A stretch of 64,000 nt of DNA from Nocardiopsis sp. CNT312 (lineage in GTDB: Bacteria; Actinomycetota; Actinomycetes; Streptosporangiales; Streptosporangiaceae), in NCBI RefSeq assembly GCF_000515115.1, contig NZ_AZXF01000012.1, positions 1 through 64,000 of the forward strand. The letters are read 5' to 3'. The notes beneath the pieces are model-generated. The model saw nothing but the letters and a program-made list of their open reading frames with translations. It ran no database searches and had not been told where the DNA came from. The translations under genes were made by a program, and so were the position numbers. How positions within the stretch are numbered: the stretch's first letter is position 1; each line of letters begins with the position of its first letter. Positions 25,720 through 35,029 of the stretch are shown one piece after another.

Positions 25720-28215
25720 ATGGCCCCGCGCTCCACCCCCTCCGGGCGCTCCAAGCGGAAGGGGTCCTCGGCCCCGAGGATGCCCGACGGACCCATCGCC
25801 TACGCCTTCACCATGCTCGGAGAGCTCATGCTGGTGCTGTGGAAGATCGTGGCGCACACCGTCGGAGGCGCCGCCCGCGCGGTGGGACGCAGCGCCCGCG
25901 GCCTCGACCCCGACCTTCGCAGGGACGGCCTGGGGCTGGTCCTGCTCGCCACCGGACTGCTCATCGCCGGCGCCGTGTGGTGGCAGAGCGAGGGCCTGCT
26001 GCTGGAGGTCACCCGGGCCGTGGTGGTCGGCGCTTTCGGTACGTTCTCCCCGATCCTGCCCCTGCTGTTCCTGCCCCTGGCTGTCAGGCTGATGCGCACC
26101 CCCGGCACCGTCCGGGAGGGCGACGCCGGACGCCTGTTCATCGGCGGCACGGCGATCATGCTCGGGCTGTTGGGGCTCATCCACATCGGACACGGCGTGC
26201 CGGGCCCCTCCGACGGCCTGGAGGCGCTCATGGGCTCGGGCGGGCTCATCGGCTTCGTGGCCTCCGGCCCGCTCAGCGCCGTCATCACCCCCTGGCTCAC
26301 CGGCCTGCTCCTGCTGCTGGTCCTGCTCTTCGGGATCCTTGTCGTCACCGCCACCCCCATCCGGCGCATCCCCGAACGGCTCAACGCGCTCTTCGGTGCC
26401 CTCATGGAGCGCGACGGCGGACCCGACTCCGGCCTGGGCATCCTGGGTGACGGGTCCGACAGGGGCAAGGGCAGGCCGCGGCGCGGACCCAAGCGGCGCC
26501 CCGGCAAGGGCGAGACGGTGGCCGGGGACCACGAGCGCCCCTATGACAGCCCCGTCCTGCCCGGCGACCGCGACCAGGCGCCACTGACCCCCGCCCTCGG
26601 CGACGACGAGGAGGCGGAGCGGGACGGGAAGGGACGGGGGAGGAAGCCCGCTCCGGGCCAGGGCTCTTCCCGCAAGCGCGGCAGGGCCCCCGACCCCTCG
26701 CCGCCGCCCGAGGCCACCGAGCAGCTCTCCATCCCCTCCCGCGTGGTGGAGGGCGACTACGAACTGCCGCCGCCCGCGGCGCTCAAACCCGGCAGCCCGG
26801 CCAAGCCGCGCACCAGGGCAAACGACGCCGTGGTCGAGGCGCTGTCGGGCGTGCTCACCCAGTTCGGTATCGACGCCCAGGTCACCGGCTTCACCCGCGG
26901 CCCCACCGTGACGCGCTACGAGATCGAGCTGGGACCGGCGGTCAAGGTCGAGAAGGTCACCGCGCTGGCCAAGAACATCTCCCTGGCCGTCAAGAGCGCC
27001 GACGTGCGCATCCAGTCGCCCATCCCCGGCAAGTCCGCCATCGGCGTGGAGATCCCCAACACCGACAAGGACATCGTCAGCCTGGGTGACGTGCTGCGCT
27101 CGTCCTCGGCCACCGCGGACGACCACCCGATGCTCGTCGGACTCGGCAAGGACGTCGAGGGCACCAACGTGGTCGCCAACCTCGCCAAGATGCCGCACGT
27201 GCTGGTCGCGGGTGCCACCGGAGCCGGTAAGTCGACCTGTATCAACGGGCTCATCACCTCGCTGATGATGCGTGCCACCCCCGACGAGGTGCGCATGATC
27301 CTCGTTGACCCCAAACGGGTCGAACTGACCATGTACGAGGGCATTCCACACCTGATCACCCCCATCATCACCAACCCCAAACGGGCTGCGGAGGCCCTCC
27401 AGTGGGTCGTGGGCGAGATGGACCGGCGCTACGACGACCTGGCCGCCTCCGGCTACCGCCACGTCGACGACTTCAACGCCGCCGTGCGCGCGGGCGAGCT
27501 CACCGCGCCCCCCGGCAGCGAACGCGAATACATGCCCTATCCCTACCTGCTGGTCATCGTCGACGAGCTCGCCGACCTCATGATGGTCGCCCCCCGCGAT
27601 GTCGAGGACGCCGTCGTGCGCATCACCCAGCTGGCGCGCGCCGCCGGCATCCACCTGGTGCTCGCCACCCAGCGGCCCAGCGTCGACGTCGTCACCGGCC
27701 TGATCAAGGCCAACGTGCCCTCCCGCCTGGCATTCGCCACCTCCAGCCTCTCCGACAGCCGCGTGATCCTCGACCAGGCCGGTGCCGAGAAGCTCGTCGG
27801 CAAGGGCGACGCGCTCTTCCTGCCCATGGGCGCGGGCAAGCCGATCCGGCTCCAGAACGCCTGGGTGTCGGAGAAGGAGATCCGGGCGGTCGTCGAGCAC
27901 TGCAAGAAGCAATCGGAACCGGACTACCGCGAGGACGTCGCCACCGCGGAGACCAGGAAGAAGGAGGTCGACGAGGACATCGGCGACGACCTCGACCTCC
28001 TGGTGCAGGCCGTGGAACTGGTGGTCACCACCCAGTTCGGCTCCACCTCCATGCTCCAGCGCAAGCTGCGCGTGGGCTTCGCCAAGGCCGGGCGGCTGAT
28101 GGACCTTATGGAGAGCCGCGACGTGGTCGGTCCCAGCGAGGGCTCCAAGGCCCGCGACGTCCTCGTCACCCCCGACGACCTCCCCGCCGTCCTGGAGGAC
28201 CTCCGCGGCGGATGA
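25720..28215 (+). CDS. ftsK: DNA translocase FtsK/SpoIIIE
   Basis: An 831-residue septum-located motor that pumps chromosomal DNA during division or sporulation. Four N-terminal hydrophobic helices (residues ~25-220) anchor it, a Lys/Arg/Pro-rich linker follows, then the RecA-like motor with Walker A GATGAGKST near residue 498 and Walker B VIVDELADLMM near 610. The C-terminal winged-helix gamma domain (FGSTSMLQRKLRVGFAKAG) reads DNA polarity sequences. ATG 25720 has GGAGGTAA upstream. The linker is shorter than in enteric FtsK, as usual for actinomycetes. Confidence 0.96.
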   Translation: MAPRSTPSGRSKRKGSSAPRMPDGPIAYAFTMLGELMLVLWKIVAHTVGGAARAVGRSARGLDPDLRRDGLGLVLLATGLLIAGAVWWQSEGLLLEVTRAVVVGAFGTFSPILPLLFLPLAVRLMRTPGTVREGDAGRLFIGGTAIMLGLLGLIHIGHGVPGPSDGLEALMGSGGLIGFVASGPLSAVITPWLTGLLLLLVLLFGILVVTATPIRRIPERLNALFGALMERDGGPDSGLGILGDGSDRGKGRPRRGPKRRPGKGETVAGDHERPYDSPVLPGDRDQAPLTPALGDDEEAERDGKGRGRKPAPGQGSSRKRGRAPDPSPPPEATEQLSIPSRVVEGDYELPPPAALKPGSPAKPRTRANDAVVEALSGVLTQFGIDAQVTGFTRGPTVTRYEIELGPAVKVEKVTALAKNISLAVKSADVRIQSPIPGKSAIGVEIPNTDKDIVSLGDVLRSSSATADDHPMLVGLGKDVEGTNVVANLAKMPHVLVAGATGAGKSTCINGLITSLMMRATPDEVRMILVDPKRVELTMYEGIPHLITPIITNPKRAAEALQWVVGEMDRRYDDLAASGYRHVDDFNAAVRAGELTAPPGSEREYMPYPYLLVIVDELADLMMVAPRDVEDAVVRITQLARAAGIHLVLATQRPSVDVVTGLIKANVPSRLAFATSSLSDSRVILDQAGAEKLVGKGDALFLPMGAGKPIRLQNAWVSEKEIRAVVEHCKKQSEPDYREDVATAETRKKEVDEDIGDDLDLLVQAVELVVTTQFGSTSMLQRKLRVGFAKAGRLMDLMESRDVVGPSEGSKARDVLVTPDDLPAVLEDLRGG

Positions 28216-28346
28216 GGCCCGCTCGGGGCGGTCTCTCCGTTTTTGGGATGGTTTTTGATCCTCTCTTGGGCGTGGTGACCTGCGCGAACCCGACTCTGAT
28301 AGCAGAGTGGAGACGTGTGAGTGCCCACAGTAGCGGGGGAGTGTGC

Positions 28347-29372
28347 ATGGCGACGATCGGTCAGACCCTGGCGGCGGCCCGAGCGGCCTCCGGGCTCACG
28401 GTCGCGGACCTCAGCACCCGTACACGCATCCGGGTTCCGGTCCTGCTGGGTATCGAGGCGGAGGACTTCCACCCCTGCGGCGGTGACTTCTATGCCCGCG
28501 GCCACATCCGCGGCCTCTGCCGCGCCCTCGGCATGGACCCCGCACCGCTCCTGGAGGAGTTCGACCGCGAGCACGCGGGCCGCGACAGACCCGCCTTCGC
28601 CCCCCTCCCCCGTCGCTCCCAGACGCCCCCGGAGCACGCCGGGGACGACCGGGAACAGGTGCACGTGGCGCCACGAGGCACCCCGCAGGAGGGAGGCGGC
28701 ACCGATTCCGCCGAGGGCTCCGAGCGCTGGGGCCACTTCGAACGCCGACAGCACTTGCCCGTCTCCGTCCGCGGGAGAGTGCCCCGGCGCGGCACCGTCC
28801 CCGCGCCCCGTACGAGCCCGGAGGGCCCGAGCGGGCGCCGCCCGCGAGAACGCCGTCCGGCCCCCCGACCGGCCGTCAGCGCCACCCGCCGCTCCGACCG
28901 GGTCCGCCGCATCTGGCCCTGGGCCGTGGTCGGTATCATCCTCGCCCTGGCGGTCCTCGCGGGGGTACGCGCCTGGAACGACTGGGAGAGGGGACAGGAC
29001 CTGCGCTCGGCCTTCGAAGCCGGACTGGGCAGTTCCGAAGCGCTCTCCCCGGACGGCGGCCCCACACCGGCCGCCCCGCGCGAGGGCACCGTCGCCGAGG
29101 GTACTGCCGCCGGGAACACCGAGACCACCATCGGCCTCACCGCCACCGAACGCAGTTGGCTCCAGGTCTCCCGTTCCGACGGCACCCCCCTCTACACGGG
29201 GTTCCTCCTGGCGGGGGACACCCGCACCTTTACCACCCCGGACACCCTCGAACTGTGGGTCGGCAACGCCAACACCCTCGACCTCAGCGTCGACGGACGC
29301 GGCATGGGTCCCCTCAGCGCGGAGAGGGAGGTCACGACCGTCACCGTCGGAGCCGACGGTGTCGTGCACTGA
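28347..29372 (+). CDS. RodZ-like HTH/TM protein with DUF4115
   Basis: A 341-residue bitopic protein. An N-terminal HTH_25 domain (residues ~1-75: [20 protein letters not shown], then [33 protein letters not shown]) faces the cytoplasm. A Pro/Arg-rich linker leads to one membrane helix ([16 protein letters not shown], ~residue 192), and the extracytoplasmic DUF4115 domain ends the protein. RodZ proteins link the membrane to the cytoskeleton or envelope growth; in actinobacteria, which often lack MreB at this site, the role is less clear. ATG 28347 is preferred for GGGGGAG upstream; GTG 28317 is an alternative. It sits between ftsK and rimO, its usual place. Confidence 0.82.
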   Translation: MATIGQTLAAARAASGLTVADLSTRTRIRVPVLLGIEAEDFHPCGGDFYARGHIRGLCRALGMDPAPLLEEFDREHAGRDRPAFAPLPRRSQTPPEHAGDDREQVHVAPRGTPQEGGGTDSAEGSERWGHFERRQHLPVSVRGRVPRRGTVPAPRTSPEGPSGRRPRERRPAPRPAVSATRRSDRVRRIWPWAVVGIILALAVLAGVRAWNDWERGQDLRSAFEAGLGSSEALSPDGGPTPAAPREGTVAEGTAAGNTETTIGLTATERSWLQVSRSDGTPLYTGFLLAGDTRTFTTPDTLELWVGNANTLDLSVDGRGMGPLSAEREVTTVTVGADGVVH

Positions 29373-29629
29373 GGCACACCGCACCGATACCCCGCCGTGT
29401 TCGTGCTGCCCCGCGGGCCCGCCCGTCACCCACCCCCAAGGACGTCTTCGGCGCGGTTCTCCTCCGGGGCGCTCGGGCGCTGTCTGGAGCCGGACGGGCG
29501 GGTACGTGCGGGTGGGCCGCGCGCGGTAGTGTGGGGGGCTGTGGGCGGTGCCGGTCGGCGCCAAGGCCGTGCGCGGACGGATCCGCGGCATCCCACACGC
29601 AAACGAAGCTCTCCCACACCTTGGAAGCC

Positions 29630-31072
29630 ATGTCATCGCGCCGTACTGTCTCGCTCGTCACCCTGGGGTGCGCGCGTAACGAGGTCGACTCCGAAGAGCT
29701 GGCCGGACGCCTCGCGCAAGGCGGATGGGAACTCGTGGACGGCGACGCCGACGTGACCGTCGTCAACACCTGCGGGTTCATCGACGCCGCCAAGCAGGAC
29801 TCCATCCAGACCATCCTGGAGGCCACCGAGAACGGCGGCCACGTCGTCGCCGCCGGATGCATGGCCGAGCGCTACGGCTCCGAACTCGCCGCCTCCCTGC
29901 CCGAGGCCCAGGTGGTCGGCTTCGACGACTACGCGGCCATCTCCGAACGCCTCGACGACGTCGTCGCCGGACGCACCCTCGTCCCCCACGACCCCCGCGA
30001 CCGGCGTACCCTGCTGCCGATCAGCCCCGTCGAGCGTGACGCCTCCCAGGTCCACGTGCCCGGACACGCCGCCTTCGCCGACTCCGAGGGCGCCGAGGGC
30101 ACCGCGCTGCCCTACCGTGCCGCCGTTCCGCGCAGGCGCCTCACCGGCGGCCCGGTCGCCAACCTCAAGATCGCCTCCGGCTGCGACCGGCGGTGCACCT
30201 TCTGCGCCATCCCCGCCTTCCGCGGCGCCTACATCTCCCGGACCCCGGACGACATCGTCCGCGAGGCCCAGTGGCTCGCGAGCGAGGGCGTGCGCGAGGT
30301 GTTCCTGGTCAGCGAGAACTCCACCTCCTACGGCAAGGACCTCGGCGACGTCCGCGCCCTGGAGAAGCTCCTGCCGCGCCTGGCCGCCGTGGAGGGGCTG
30401 GACCGGGTCCGCGTCAGCTACCTCCAGCCCGCCGAGATACGGTCCGACCTGGTGGAGGTCCTCACCCGCACCCCGGGCGTCGTCCCCTACTTCGACCTCT
30501 CCTTCCAGCACGCCAGCGGAACGCTGCTGCGCCGCATGCGCCGCTACGGTGACCGCGAGCGCTTCCTCGACCTGCTGCGCACCGTGCGCGAACGCGTTCC
30601 CGAGGCCGGAGCCCGCTCCAACTTCATCGTGGGCTTCCCCGGCGAGACCGAGGAGGAGTTCGAGGACCTGGTCGCCTTCCTCAACGAGGCCCGGCTGGAC
30701 GCCATCGGCGTGTTCGGCTACTCCGACGAGGAGGGCACCGAGGCCGTCGGCCACCAGGGCAAGCTCCCCGACGACGTGATCGAGGAGCGCGTGGACCGGC
30801 TCAGCCGCCTCGCTGAGGAGCTCATGGCCCAGCGCGCCGAGGAGCGCGTCGGCGACCGCATCCACGTCCTGGTCGAGGCCGTCCTGGAGGACGGCGCCTA
30901 CGAGGGCCGCGCCGACCACCAGGCCCCCGAGGTGGACGGCGGCACCATCCTCTACGGCGAGGGCCTGGCCGTGGGCGACCTGGTACCGGCCACCGTGGTC
31001 CAGTCCCTGGGCGCCGACCTGGTCGCCGAACAGGAGGCGCCCACCCCGGACGGTGAAATCGGAGATCGATGA
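29630..31072 (+). CDS. rimO: Ribosomal protein S12 methylthiotransferase RimO
   Basis: A 480-residue radical-SAM enzyme that adds a methylthio group to an aspartate of ribosomal protein S12. The UPF0004 domain contributes three Fe-S cysteines ([26 protein letters not shown]); the radical-SAM cluster is [13 protein letters not shown] near residue 184; a TRAM domain closes the protein. A ~40-residue insert before the radical-SAM motif is typical of actinobacterial RimO. ATG 29630 with GGAAG upstream follows a 257-bp gap. Its stop overlaps pgsA by four bases, starting the rimO-pgsA-cinA run. Confidence 0.95.
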   Translation: MSSRRTVSLVTLGCARNEVDSEELAGRLAQGGWELVDGDADVTVVNTCGFIDAAKQDSIQTILEATENGGHVVAAGCMAERYGSELAASLPEAQVVGFDDYAAISERLDDVVAGRTLVPHDPRDRRTLLPISPVERDASQVHVPGHAAFADSEGAEGTALPYRAAVPRRRLTGGPVANLKIASGCDRRCTFCAIPAFRGAYISRTPDDIVREAQWLASEGVREVFLVSENSTSYGKDLGDVRALEKLLPRLAAVEGLDRVRVSYLQPAEIRSDLVEVLTRTPGVVPYFDLSFQHASGTLLRRMRRYGDRERFLDLLRTVRERVPEAGARSNFIVGFPGETEEEFEDLVAFLNEARLDAIGVFGYSDEEGTEAVGHQGKLPDDVIEERVDRLSRLAEELMAQRAEERVGDRIHVLVEAVLEDGAYEGRADHQAPEVDGGTILYGEGLAVGDLVPATVVQSLGADLVAEQEAPTPDGEIGDR

Positions 31073-31695
31073 GCAGCCACGATTCCGCGGCGTCCCCCGC
31101 CCCCCGCGTTCCGCTGTGGAACATCGCGAACATCCTCACGATGAGCCGCCTGGTCATGGTGCCGGTGTTCGTGTGGTGGATGTTCCTCGACGGGCCGTGG
31201 TGGCGGCTCGCCGCGTTCGCCCTCTTCGCGGTCGCCGCCATCACCGACCGGATCGACGGTGAACTGGCGCGCCGCCGCAACCTCGTCACCGATTTCGGCA
31301 AGATCGCCGACCCGATCGCGGACAAGGCGCTCACCGGTGCCGCCCTGGTCGTCCTCTCCCTCCAGGGCGACCTGTGGTGGTGGGTGACCATCGCCATACT
31401 CGTCCGCGAGTGGGGCGTCACGGCGCTGCGCTTCGCCGTCCTGCGCTACGGCGTCATGCCCGCCGGCCAGGGCGGCAAGCTCAAGACCGTCCTCCAGATC
31501 ACCGCGCTGCTGCTCTACCTGTTCCCGTTCGGGCTGCTGCCGTTCACCGACGTGTTCGCGTGGATCGCCCACATCGCGATGGCCGCCGCACTGGCCGTCA
31601 CCCTGTGGACCGGCCTGGTCTACGTGCTCGACGCGGTCCGTCTGGTCCGCTCCACCAGAGAGGCCGGGAACGGCGGGGGAGAGCGCCCCGAGTGA
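31069..31695 (+). CDS. pgsA: CDP-diacylglycerol-glycerol-3-phosphate 3-phosphatidyltransferase
   Basis: A membrane enzyme that makes phosphatidylglycerol phosphate from CDP-diacylglycerol and glycerol-3-phosphate. The CDP-alcohol phosphotransferase motif D-G-x2-A-R-x8-G-x3-D-x3-D is fully present ([14 protein letters not shown] then [12 protein letters not shown], residues ~57-84). About five to six hydrophobic helices span its 208 residues. ATG 31069 overlaps the rimO stop (ATGA) and its own stop overlaps the cinA start (GTGA), so the three are translationally linked. Confidence 0.94.
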   Translation: MSSHDSAASPAPRVPLWNIANILTMSRLVMVPVFVWWMFLDGPWWRLAAFALFAVAAITDRIDGELARRRNLVTDFGKIADPIADKALTGAALVVLSLQGDLWWWVTIAILVREWGVTALRFAVLRYGVMPAGQGGKLKTVLQITALLLYLFPFGLLPFTDVFAWIAHIAMAAALAVTLWTGLVYVLDAVRLVRSTREAGNGGGERPE

Positions 31696-32210
31696 GTGCC
31701 CCGCAGAGCACGGACCCCGCAGCCGCGTCCGCCGCGGCGGTCCACCGCGCCCTGCTGGAGCGCGGTGCCACCTGCGCCACCGCCGAATCCCTCACCGGCG
31801 GGCTCATCGGAGCCCACCTCACCTCGGTGCCGGGTGCCTCGAACACTTACCGGGGCGGCGTCGTCACCTACGCCACCGACACCAAGGCCGCGCTCCTGGG
31901 CGTCCCCGCCGCCCTGCTGGCCGCCAGCGGAGCCGTGCACCCGGACGTGGCCGCCCGCATGGCCGTGGGTGTGCGCGCGCTGTTGAACGCCGACTACGGG
32001 GTCGCGGTGACCGGTGTGGCCGGTCCCGACCCCCAGGACGGCAGGCCGGTGGGAACCGTGTTCGCCGCCGTGTCCACACCCGGTGAGACCGACGCCGTCA
32101 GGGAATTCCGTTTCACCGGCGATCGTGCGGGTATCCGGTATCTCACGGTCGAGGGTGCCCTGGAACTGTTGGAGGCGACCGTCCGCGCAGGCGCCGCGGA
32201 CCCCGTATGA
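31692..32210 (+). CDS. pncC: CinA C-terminal-type nicotinamide-nucleotide amidase
   Basis: A 172-residue stand-alone CinA C-terminal domain (PncC), which deamidates nicotinamide mononucleotide in NAD salvage. AESLTGGLIGAHLTSVPGAS at the N-terminus, VVTYATDTKAALLGV, and AVTGVAGPDPQDGRPVGTV are conserved blocks. The N-terminal CinA molybdopterin-like domain is absent, as usual in actinobacteria. GTG 31692 overlaps the pgsA stop. The gene precedes clgR, an order shared with mycobacteria and streptomycetes. Confidence 0.93.
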   Translation: MSAPQSTDPAAASAAAVHRALLERGATCATAESLTGGLIGAHLTSVPGASNTYRGGVVTYATDTKAALLGVPAALLAASGAVHPDVAARMAVGVRALLNADYGVAVTGVAGPDPQDGRPVGTVFAAVSTPGETDAVREFRFTGDRAGIRYLTVEGALELLEATVRAGAADPV

Positions 32211-32247
32211 CCCTGACCCCGAGACGGGCCCCATCCCCCGGCCACAG

Positions 32248-32274
32248 GGAATACCACCGCCTCACCTGGTGGTT
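32248..32274 (+). promoter_or_regulatory. Candidate SigR/SigH-type promoter upstream of clgR
   Basis: GGAAT at 32248-32252 and GTT at 32272-32274, with a 19-nt spacer, resemble the GGAAT-N18/19-GTT promoters read by thiol-stress sigma factors SigR/SigH, which are known to govern clgR or protease genes in relatives. Just downstream AGCGAAC (32283-32289) is an exact half-site of the published ClgR box (GTTCGCY-N5-GCG on the other strand), although the second half reads CCC instead of CGC. Both are pattern matches only. Confidence 0.45.
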
Positions 32275-32302
32275 CCCCCTCCAGCGAACAGGAGGGGAAG
32301 AG

Positions 32303-32344
32303 ATGCCCGAATCGGGCGTGGGACAGGTACGGTGTTGTATATGA
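32303..32344 (+). CDS. Possible 13-residue leader peptide upstream of clgR
   Basis: ATG 32303 is preceded by a perfect AGGAGG (32290-32295) at seven bases and encodes [13 protein letters not shown]. The Shine-Dalgarno is as good as any in the window. A 13-nt hairpin GCCCGA-A-TCGGGC (32305-32317) overlaps its first codons. Its stop overlaps the ATG of a second tiny ORF (ATGA at 32341-32344). The paired Cys codons before the end are notable beside a thiol-stress-type promoter, but expression is unproven. Confidence 0.35.
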   Translation: MPESGVGQVRCCI

Positions 32345-32376
32345 AGGTCGCTACCGGTGGGAGGGAGCGCGAATGA
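32341..32376 (+). CDS. Possible 11-residue second leader peptide overlapping clgR
   Basis: Encodes [11 protein letters not shown], begins on the stop of the first leader ORF and ends on the clgR start (ATGA at 32373-32376). It has no Shine-Dalgarno of its own, so it would depend on coupling; the clgR Shine-Dalgarno lies inside it. Could be a chance overlap. Confidence 0.25.
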   Translation: MKVATGGRERE

Positions 32377-32726
32377 TGGTCCTGCTTCGTCACCTACTTG
32401 GTGACGTGCTCAGGCGGCTGCGACAGCGCCAGGGCCGAACCCTCCGCGAGGTGTCGGCCGATGCTCGGGTGTCCCTCGGATACCTGTCGGAGGTCGAACG
32501 CGGGCAGAAGGAGGCTTCCTCCGAGCTGCTCTCATCGATCTGCGGGGCACTGGGTGTCCCGCTTTCACAGGTTCTGCGGGAGGTCTCCGACCAGCTCGCC
32601 CTCGCGGAACTCCAGGAGGCCGCGCTGCTGGGCGACACGGTCGCCGATCCTGTGGCCGCCGAGGAGCTCGGCATCGAACCGGTGCCGGACCGCGTTCCCG
32701 AAGTCGCCGACATGGTGGGGGTCTGA
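32373..32726 (+). CDS. clgR: XRE-family regulator ClgR
   Basis: A 117-residue DNA-binding protein with a helix-turn-helix at residues ~8-62 ([20 protein letters not shown], then [20 protein letters not shown]) and an acidic, Pro/Val-rich tail. Sequence and position after pgsA-cinA identify ClgR, the activator of clp and lon protease genes in actinobacteria, itself normally degraded by Clp. The C-terminus EVADMVGV differs from the Ala-Ala degron of streptomycete ClgR. GGAGGG at 32360-32365 serves ATG 32373; ATG 32376 is equally possible. A strong terminator follows. Confidence 0.88.
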   Translation: MMVLLRHLLGDVLRRLRQRQGRTLREVSADARVSLGYLSEVERGQKEASSELLSSICGALGVPLSQVLREVSDQLALAELQEAALLGDTVADPVAAEELGIEPVPDRVPEVADMVGV

Positions 32727-32757
32727 CGCCCCCGAAGTCCGTCCGGTCTCGTCGATG

Positions 32758-32810
32758 TGACCACGGAAAAGGAGCCGACCGCCGACAGTGGTCGGCTCCT
32801 TCCGTGGTCA
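32758..32810. terminator. Bidirectional hairpin terminator
   Basis: A long stem (32758-32780 with 32790-32810) of 21 paired bases with a two-A bulge on the left arm and a 9-nt loop, placed between the convergent clgR and Rrf2-type genes. Confidence 0.85.
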
Positions 32811-32818
32811 CGGTGCGC

Positions 32819-33283
32819 TCAGGTGTGCGTGTGGTTGACCCAGGCCTCCGGATCCTCCGCCAGCACCCGCACGGTCTCCGGTAGTTCGTCGGACACCAGG
32901 TGCTGGAGGTTGACCCCCTCCAGGATCGCCCGCTCACTGGCCCGCAGCGCGATCCACACCTGTTGCAGGCTGCGGGCCGCACCGTCGTAGTCCACGTGTT
33001 CGGGACGCTCCCCGCGCACGTTCGCCAGGGGCCCGTCGACCGCGCGGATGATGTCGGCCAGCGAGATTTCCGCCGCGGGCTTGGCCAGCCAGTAGCCGCC
33101 GACGGGACCGCGCTGGCTGCGCACCAGGCCGGCCCGGCGCAACTGGGTGAGGATGTTCTCCAGGAACTTTCCGGGAATGGCCTGGGCGCGTGCGAGCTGC
33201 TCGGCCGTCACCGGCCCCTCGCCGGCGACGGCGAGTTCTGCGGCCGCGCGTAGCGCGTAGTCGACCCGGGCTGAAAGGCGCAT
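32819..33283 (-). CDS. Rrf2-family transcriptional regulator without cysteines
   Basis: A 154-residue winged-helix regulator: MRLSARVDYALRAAAELA, AIPGKFLENILTQLRRAGLV, and GPVGGYWLAKPAAEISLADI are hallmark Rrf2 segments. Iron-sulfur members (IscR, NsrR, RsrR) need three cysteines in the 90-110 region; this protein has no cysteine at all, so it should sense something other than an Fe-S cluster, like CymR-type members. ATG 33283 gives the family N-terminus. It stands alone, convergent with clgR and ~130 bp from the GH3 gene, which is on the same strand upstream. Confidence 0.88.
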   Translation of the reverse strand: MRLSARVDYALRAAAELAVAGEGPVTAEQLARAQAIPGKFLENILTQLRRAGLVRSQRGPVGGYWLAKPAAEISLADIIRAVDGPLANVRGERPEHVDYDGAARSLQQVWIALRASERAILEGVNLQHLVSDELPETVRVLAEDPEAWVNHTHT

Positions 33284-33412
33284 GCTGTGATTATGCCGTG
33301 GTTGGAAGGGCGAATAGGGCACCGGGCGGTGGCGGAGAGGCCGCTGCCCGACTTGCTACCGTCAAGAGTACTTCTCCGACCGGGTCGATGGGACATACAC
33401 CGCGACAGAGTG

Positions 33413-34885
33413 TCAGCGGACCGTCCCCACCGCGTCCCTGGCCCCCAGCAGCTCGGCCGCGACCAGCCCGTTGACGTGTGCCGCCCCGTACGTGCGCACA
33501 TGCGTGCCCGTGCCGGGCCGCCACACCGGCAGCCCCATCTCCACGACCACGGCGCCGGGCCGGGCGTCGAGCAGCCGTGTGACGAGCTCCCGCGTCTGCG
33601 GATAGCGGTGGGCGTCTCGGACCACCACGACCAGGTCGCGGTCGCCCGACCGGTCCAGGATCTCCCCGGCCAGGTCGGGCAGGGGGGCCACCCGCTCGGT
33701 GCCGGGGAACCACGGCCCCAGCCCCCACGGGACGTCGCCCACGGCCATACCGGGAGGGGCCTCCACCTCCACCACGTACGGGTCGGACAGGGACGGCAGA
33801 CCGCCCTCCACCCGCACGGCCCGCCGGGCGCCGGTGAGCCCGATCCCCCCGGTCGCCGACCCCGCTGCCGCGGCCCGCAGGGGCGCCGCGGCGCGAATCC
33901 ACGAACGCAGCTCCCGCGTCCGCCCGGCCGCCTCCTCCAGACGCTCGCCGGGCAGCCGCCCCTCGCGCACGGCCGCCACCAGCGCGTCGCGTACGGCCGC
34001 GACCTCCTCGCCGTAGACCAGGCGGCCCAGGCACAGCAGGTCACAGCCGGCCGCCACCGCCCGCACACCCGCCTCGGGGATCCCGATGCGTGCGCTCACC
34101 CCGCGCATCTCGATGGCGTCGCTGACTACTGTGCCGGTGAACCCCAGCTCCTCGCGCAACAGGCGGGTGACCACGTTCGCCGACAGGGTCGCCGGACCCT
34201 CGGCACCCAGCGCGGGGACCTCGATGTGCGCGGTCAGCACCGACCGGACCCCGGCCTCCACCGCGGCCCGGAACGGCCGCAGCTCGCGCCGGTGCAGCAG
34301 GTCGGCGGCGGCGTCCACGCGCGGCAGCACGTGGTGCGAGTCCTGCGAGGTGGCACCGTGCCCGGGGAAGTGCTTGGCGCACGCCGCCACACCCGCCTCC
34401 TGGAGACCGGCCACCGACGCCGCCGCGTGGCGCGCCACCAGTGCGGCGTCCGAACCGAAGGAGCGGGTCCCGATGACCGGGTTGTCGTCGGCGACGTTGA
34501 CGTCCACCGACGGTGCCAGGTCCAGGTTGAAGCCCAGGCCCGCCAGCACCCCGCCCAGCGAGCGCAGGGTGGCCCGGGTCAGCTCCGGGTCGTCGACCGC
34601 GCCGAGGGAGGCGTTGCCGGGGTAGTCGCTGCCCTGGGCCTGGCCGATGCGGGTGACATCGCCCCCTTCCTCGTCCAGTGAGATCAGGGGGGTGTCGGCG
34701 GCCTCGGACAGGCGCGCGTTGAGCGCGGCCACCTGCTCGGGGCCCTCCAGGTTGTTGTGGAACAGGCAGACACCGGCGACACCGTCCGCCAGACCCTCAA
34801 GGACCCAGCGCGGGGCGTGGTGGGATTCGAAGGGCACCAGGAGGGTGGCGTTGGCCAACCGTTCCAGGGTCCGGTCGTTGCGCAT
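33413..34885 (-). CDS. Family 3 glycoside hydrolase (beta-N-acetylhexosaminidase, NagZ type)
   Basis: A 490-residue GH3 enzyme that removes terminal beta-linked N-acetylglucosamine. The NagZ signature KHFPGHGATSQDSHHVLP (residues ~170-187) holds the His/Asp acid-base pair used only by hexosaminidase members, and VVSDAIEM supplies the Asp nucleophile. A C-terminal alpha/beta domain follows, making it longer than single-domain NagZ. No signal peptide is seen, so it acts inside the cell on imported sugar. It is downstream of two sugar permeases on the same strand (144 bp gap), which suggests that the importer carries GlcNAc-containing oligosaccharides. Confidence 0.9.
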   Translation of the reverse strand: MRNDRTLERLANATLLVPFESHHAPRWVLEGLADGVAGVCLFHNNLEGPEQVAALNARLSEAADTPLISLDEEGGDVTRIGQAQGSDYPGNASLGAVDDPELTRATLRSLGGVLAGLGFNLDLAPSVDVNVADDNPVIGTRSFGSDAALVARHAAASVAGLQEAGVAACAKHFPGHGATSQDSHHVLPRVDAAADLLHRRELRPFRAAVEAGVRSVLTAHIEVPALGAEGPATLSANVVTRLLREELGFTGTVVSDAIEMRGVSARIGIPEAGVRAVAAGCDLLCLGRLVYGEEVAAVRDALVAAVREGRLPGERLEEAAGRTRELRSWIRAAAPLRAAAAGSATGGIGLTGARRAVRVEGGLPSLSDPYVVEVEAPPGMAVGDVPWGLGPWFPGTERVAPLPDLAGEILDRSGDRDLVVVVRDAHRYPQTRELVTRLLDARPGAVVVEMGLPVWRPGTGTHVRTYGAAHVNGLVAAELLGARDAVGTVR

Positions 34886-35029
34886 GGTGATCTTTTCCGT
34901 TCGGTGGGCGCGGGTGCCCGGGCGCTCGGGGGCGCACGAGGCAGACGTGTGGCTGGTGAAGGGGGTGGTCCCGCGGACGCGGCTCGGGGGACCATCCGGG
35001 CGGGGCGGCCTGTTCGACGGGGGCGGGCC

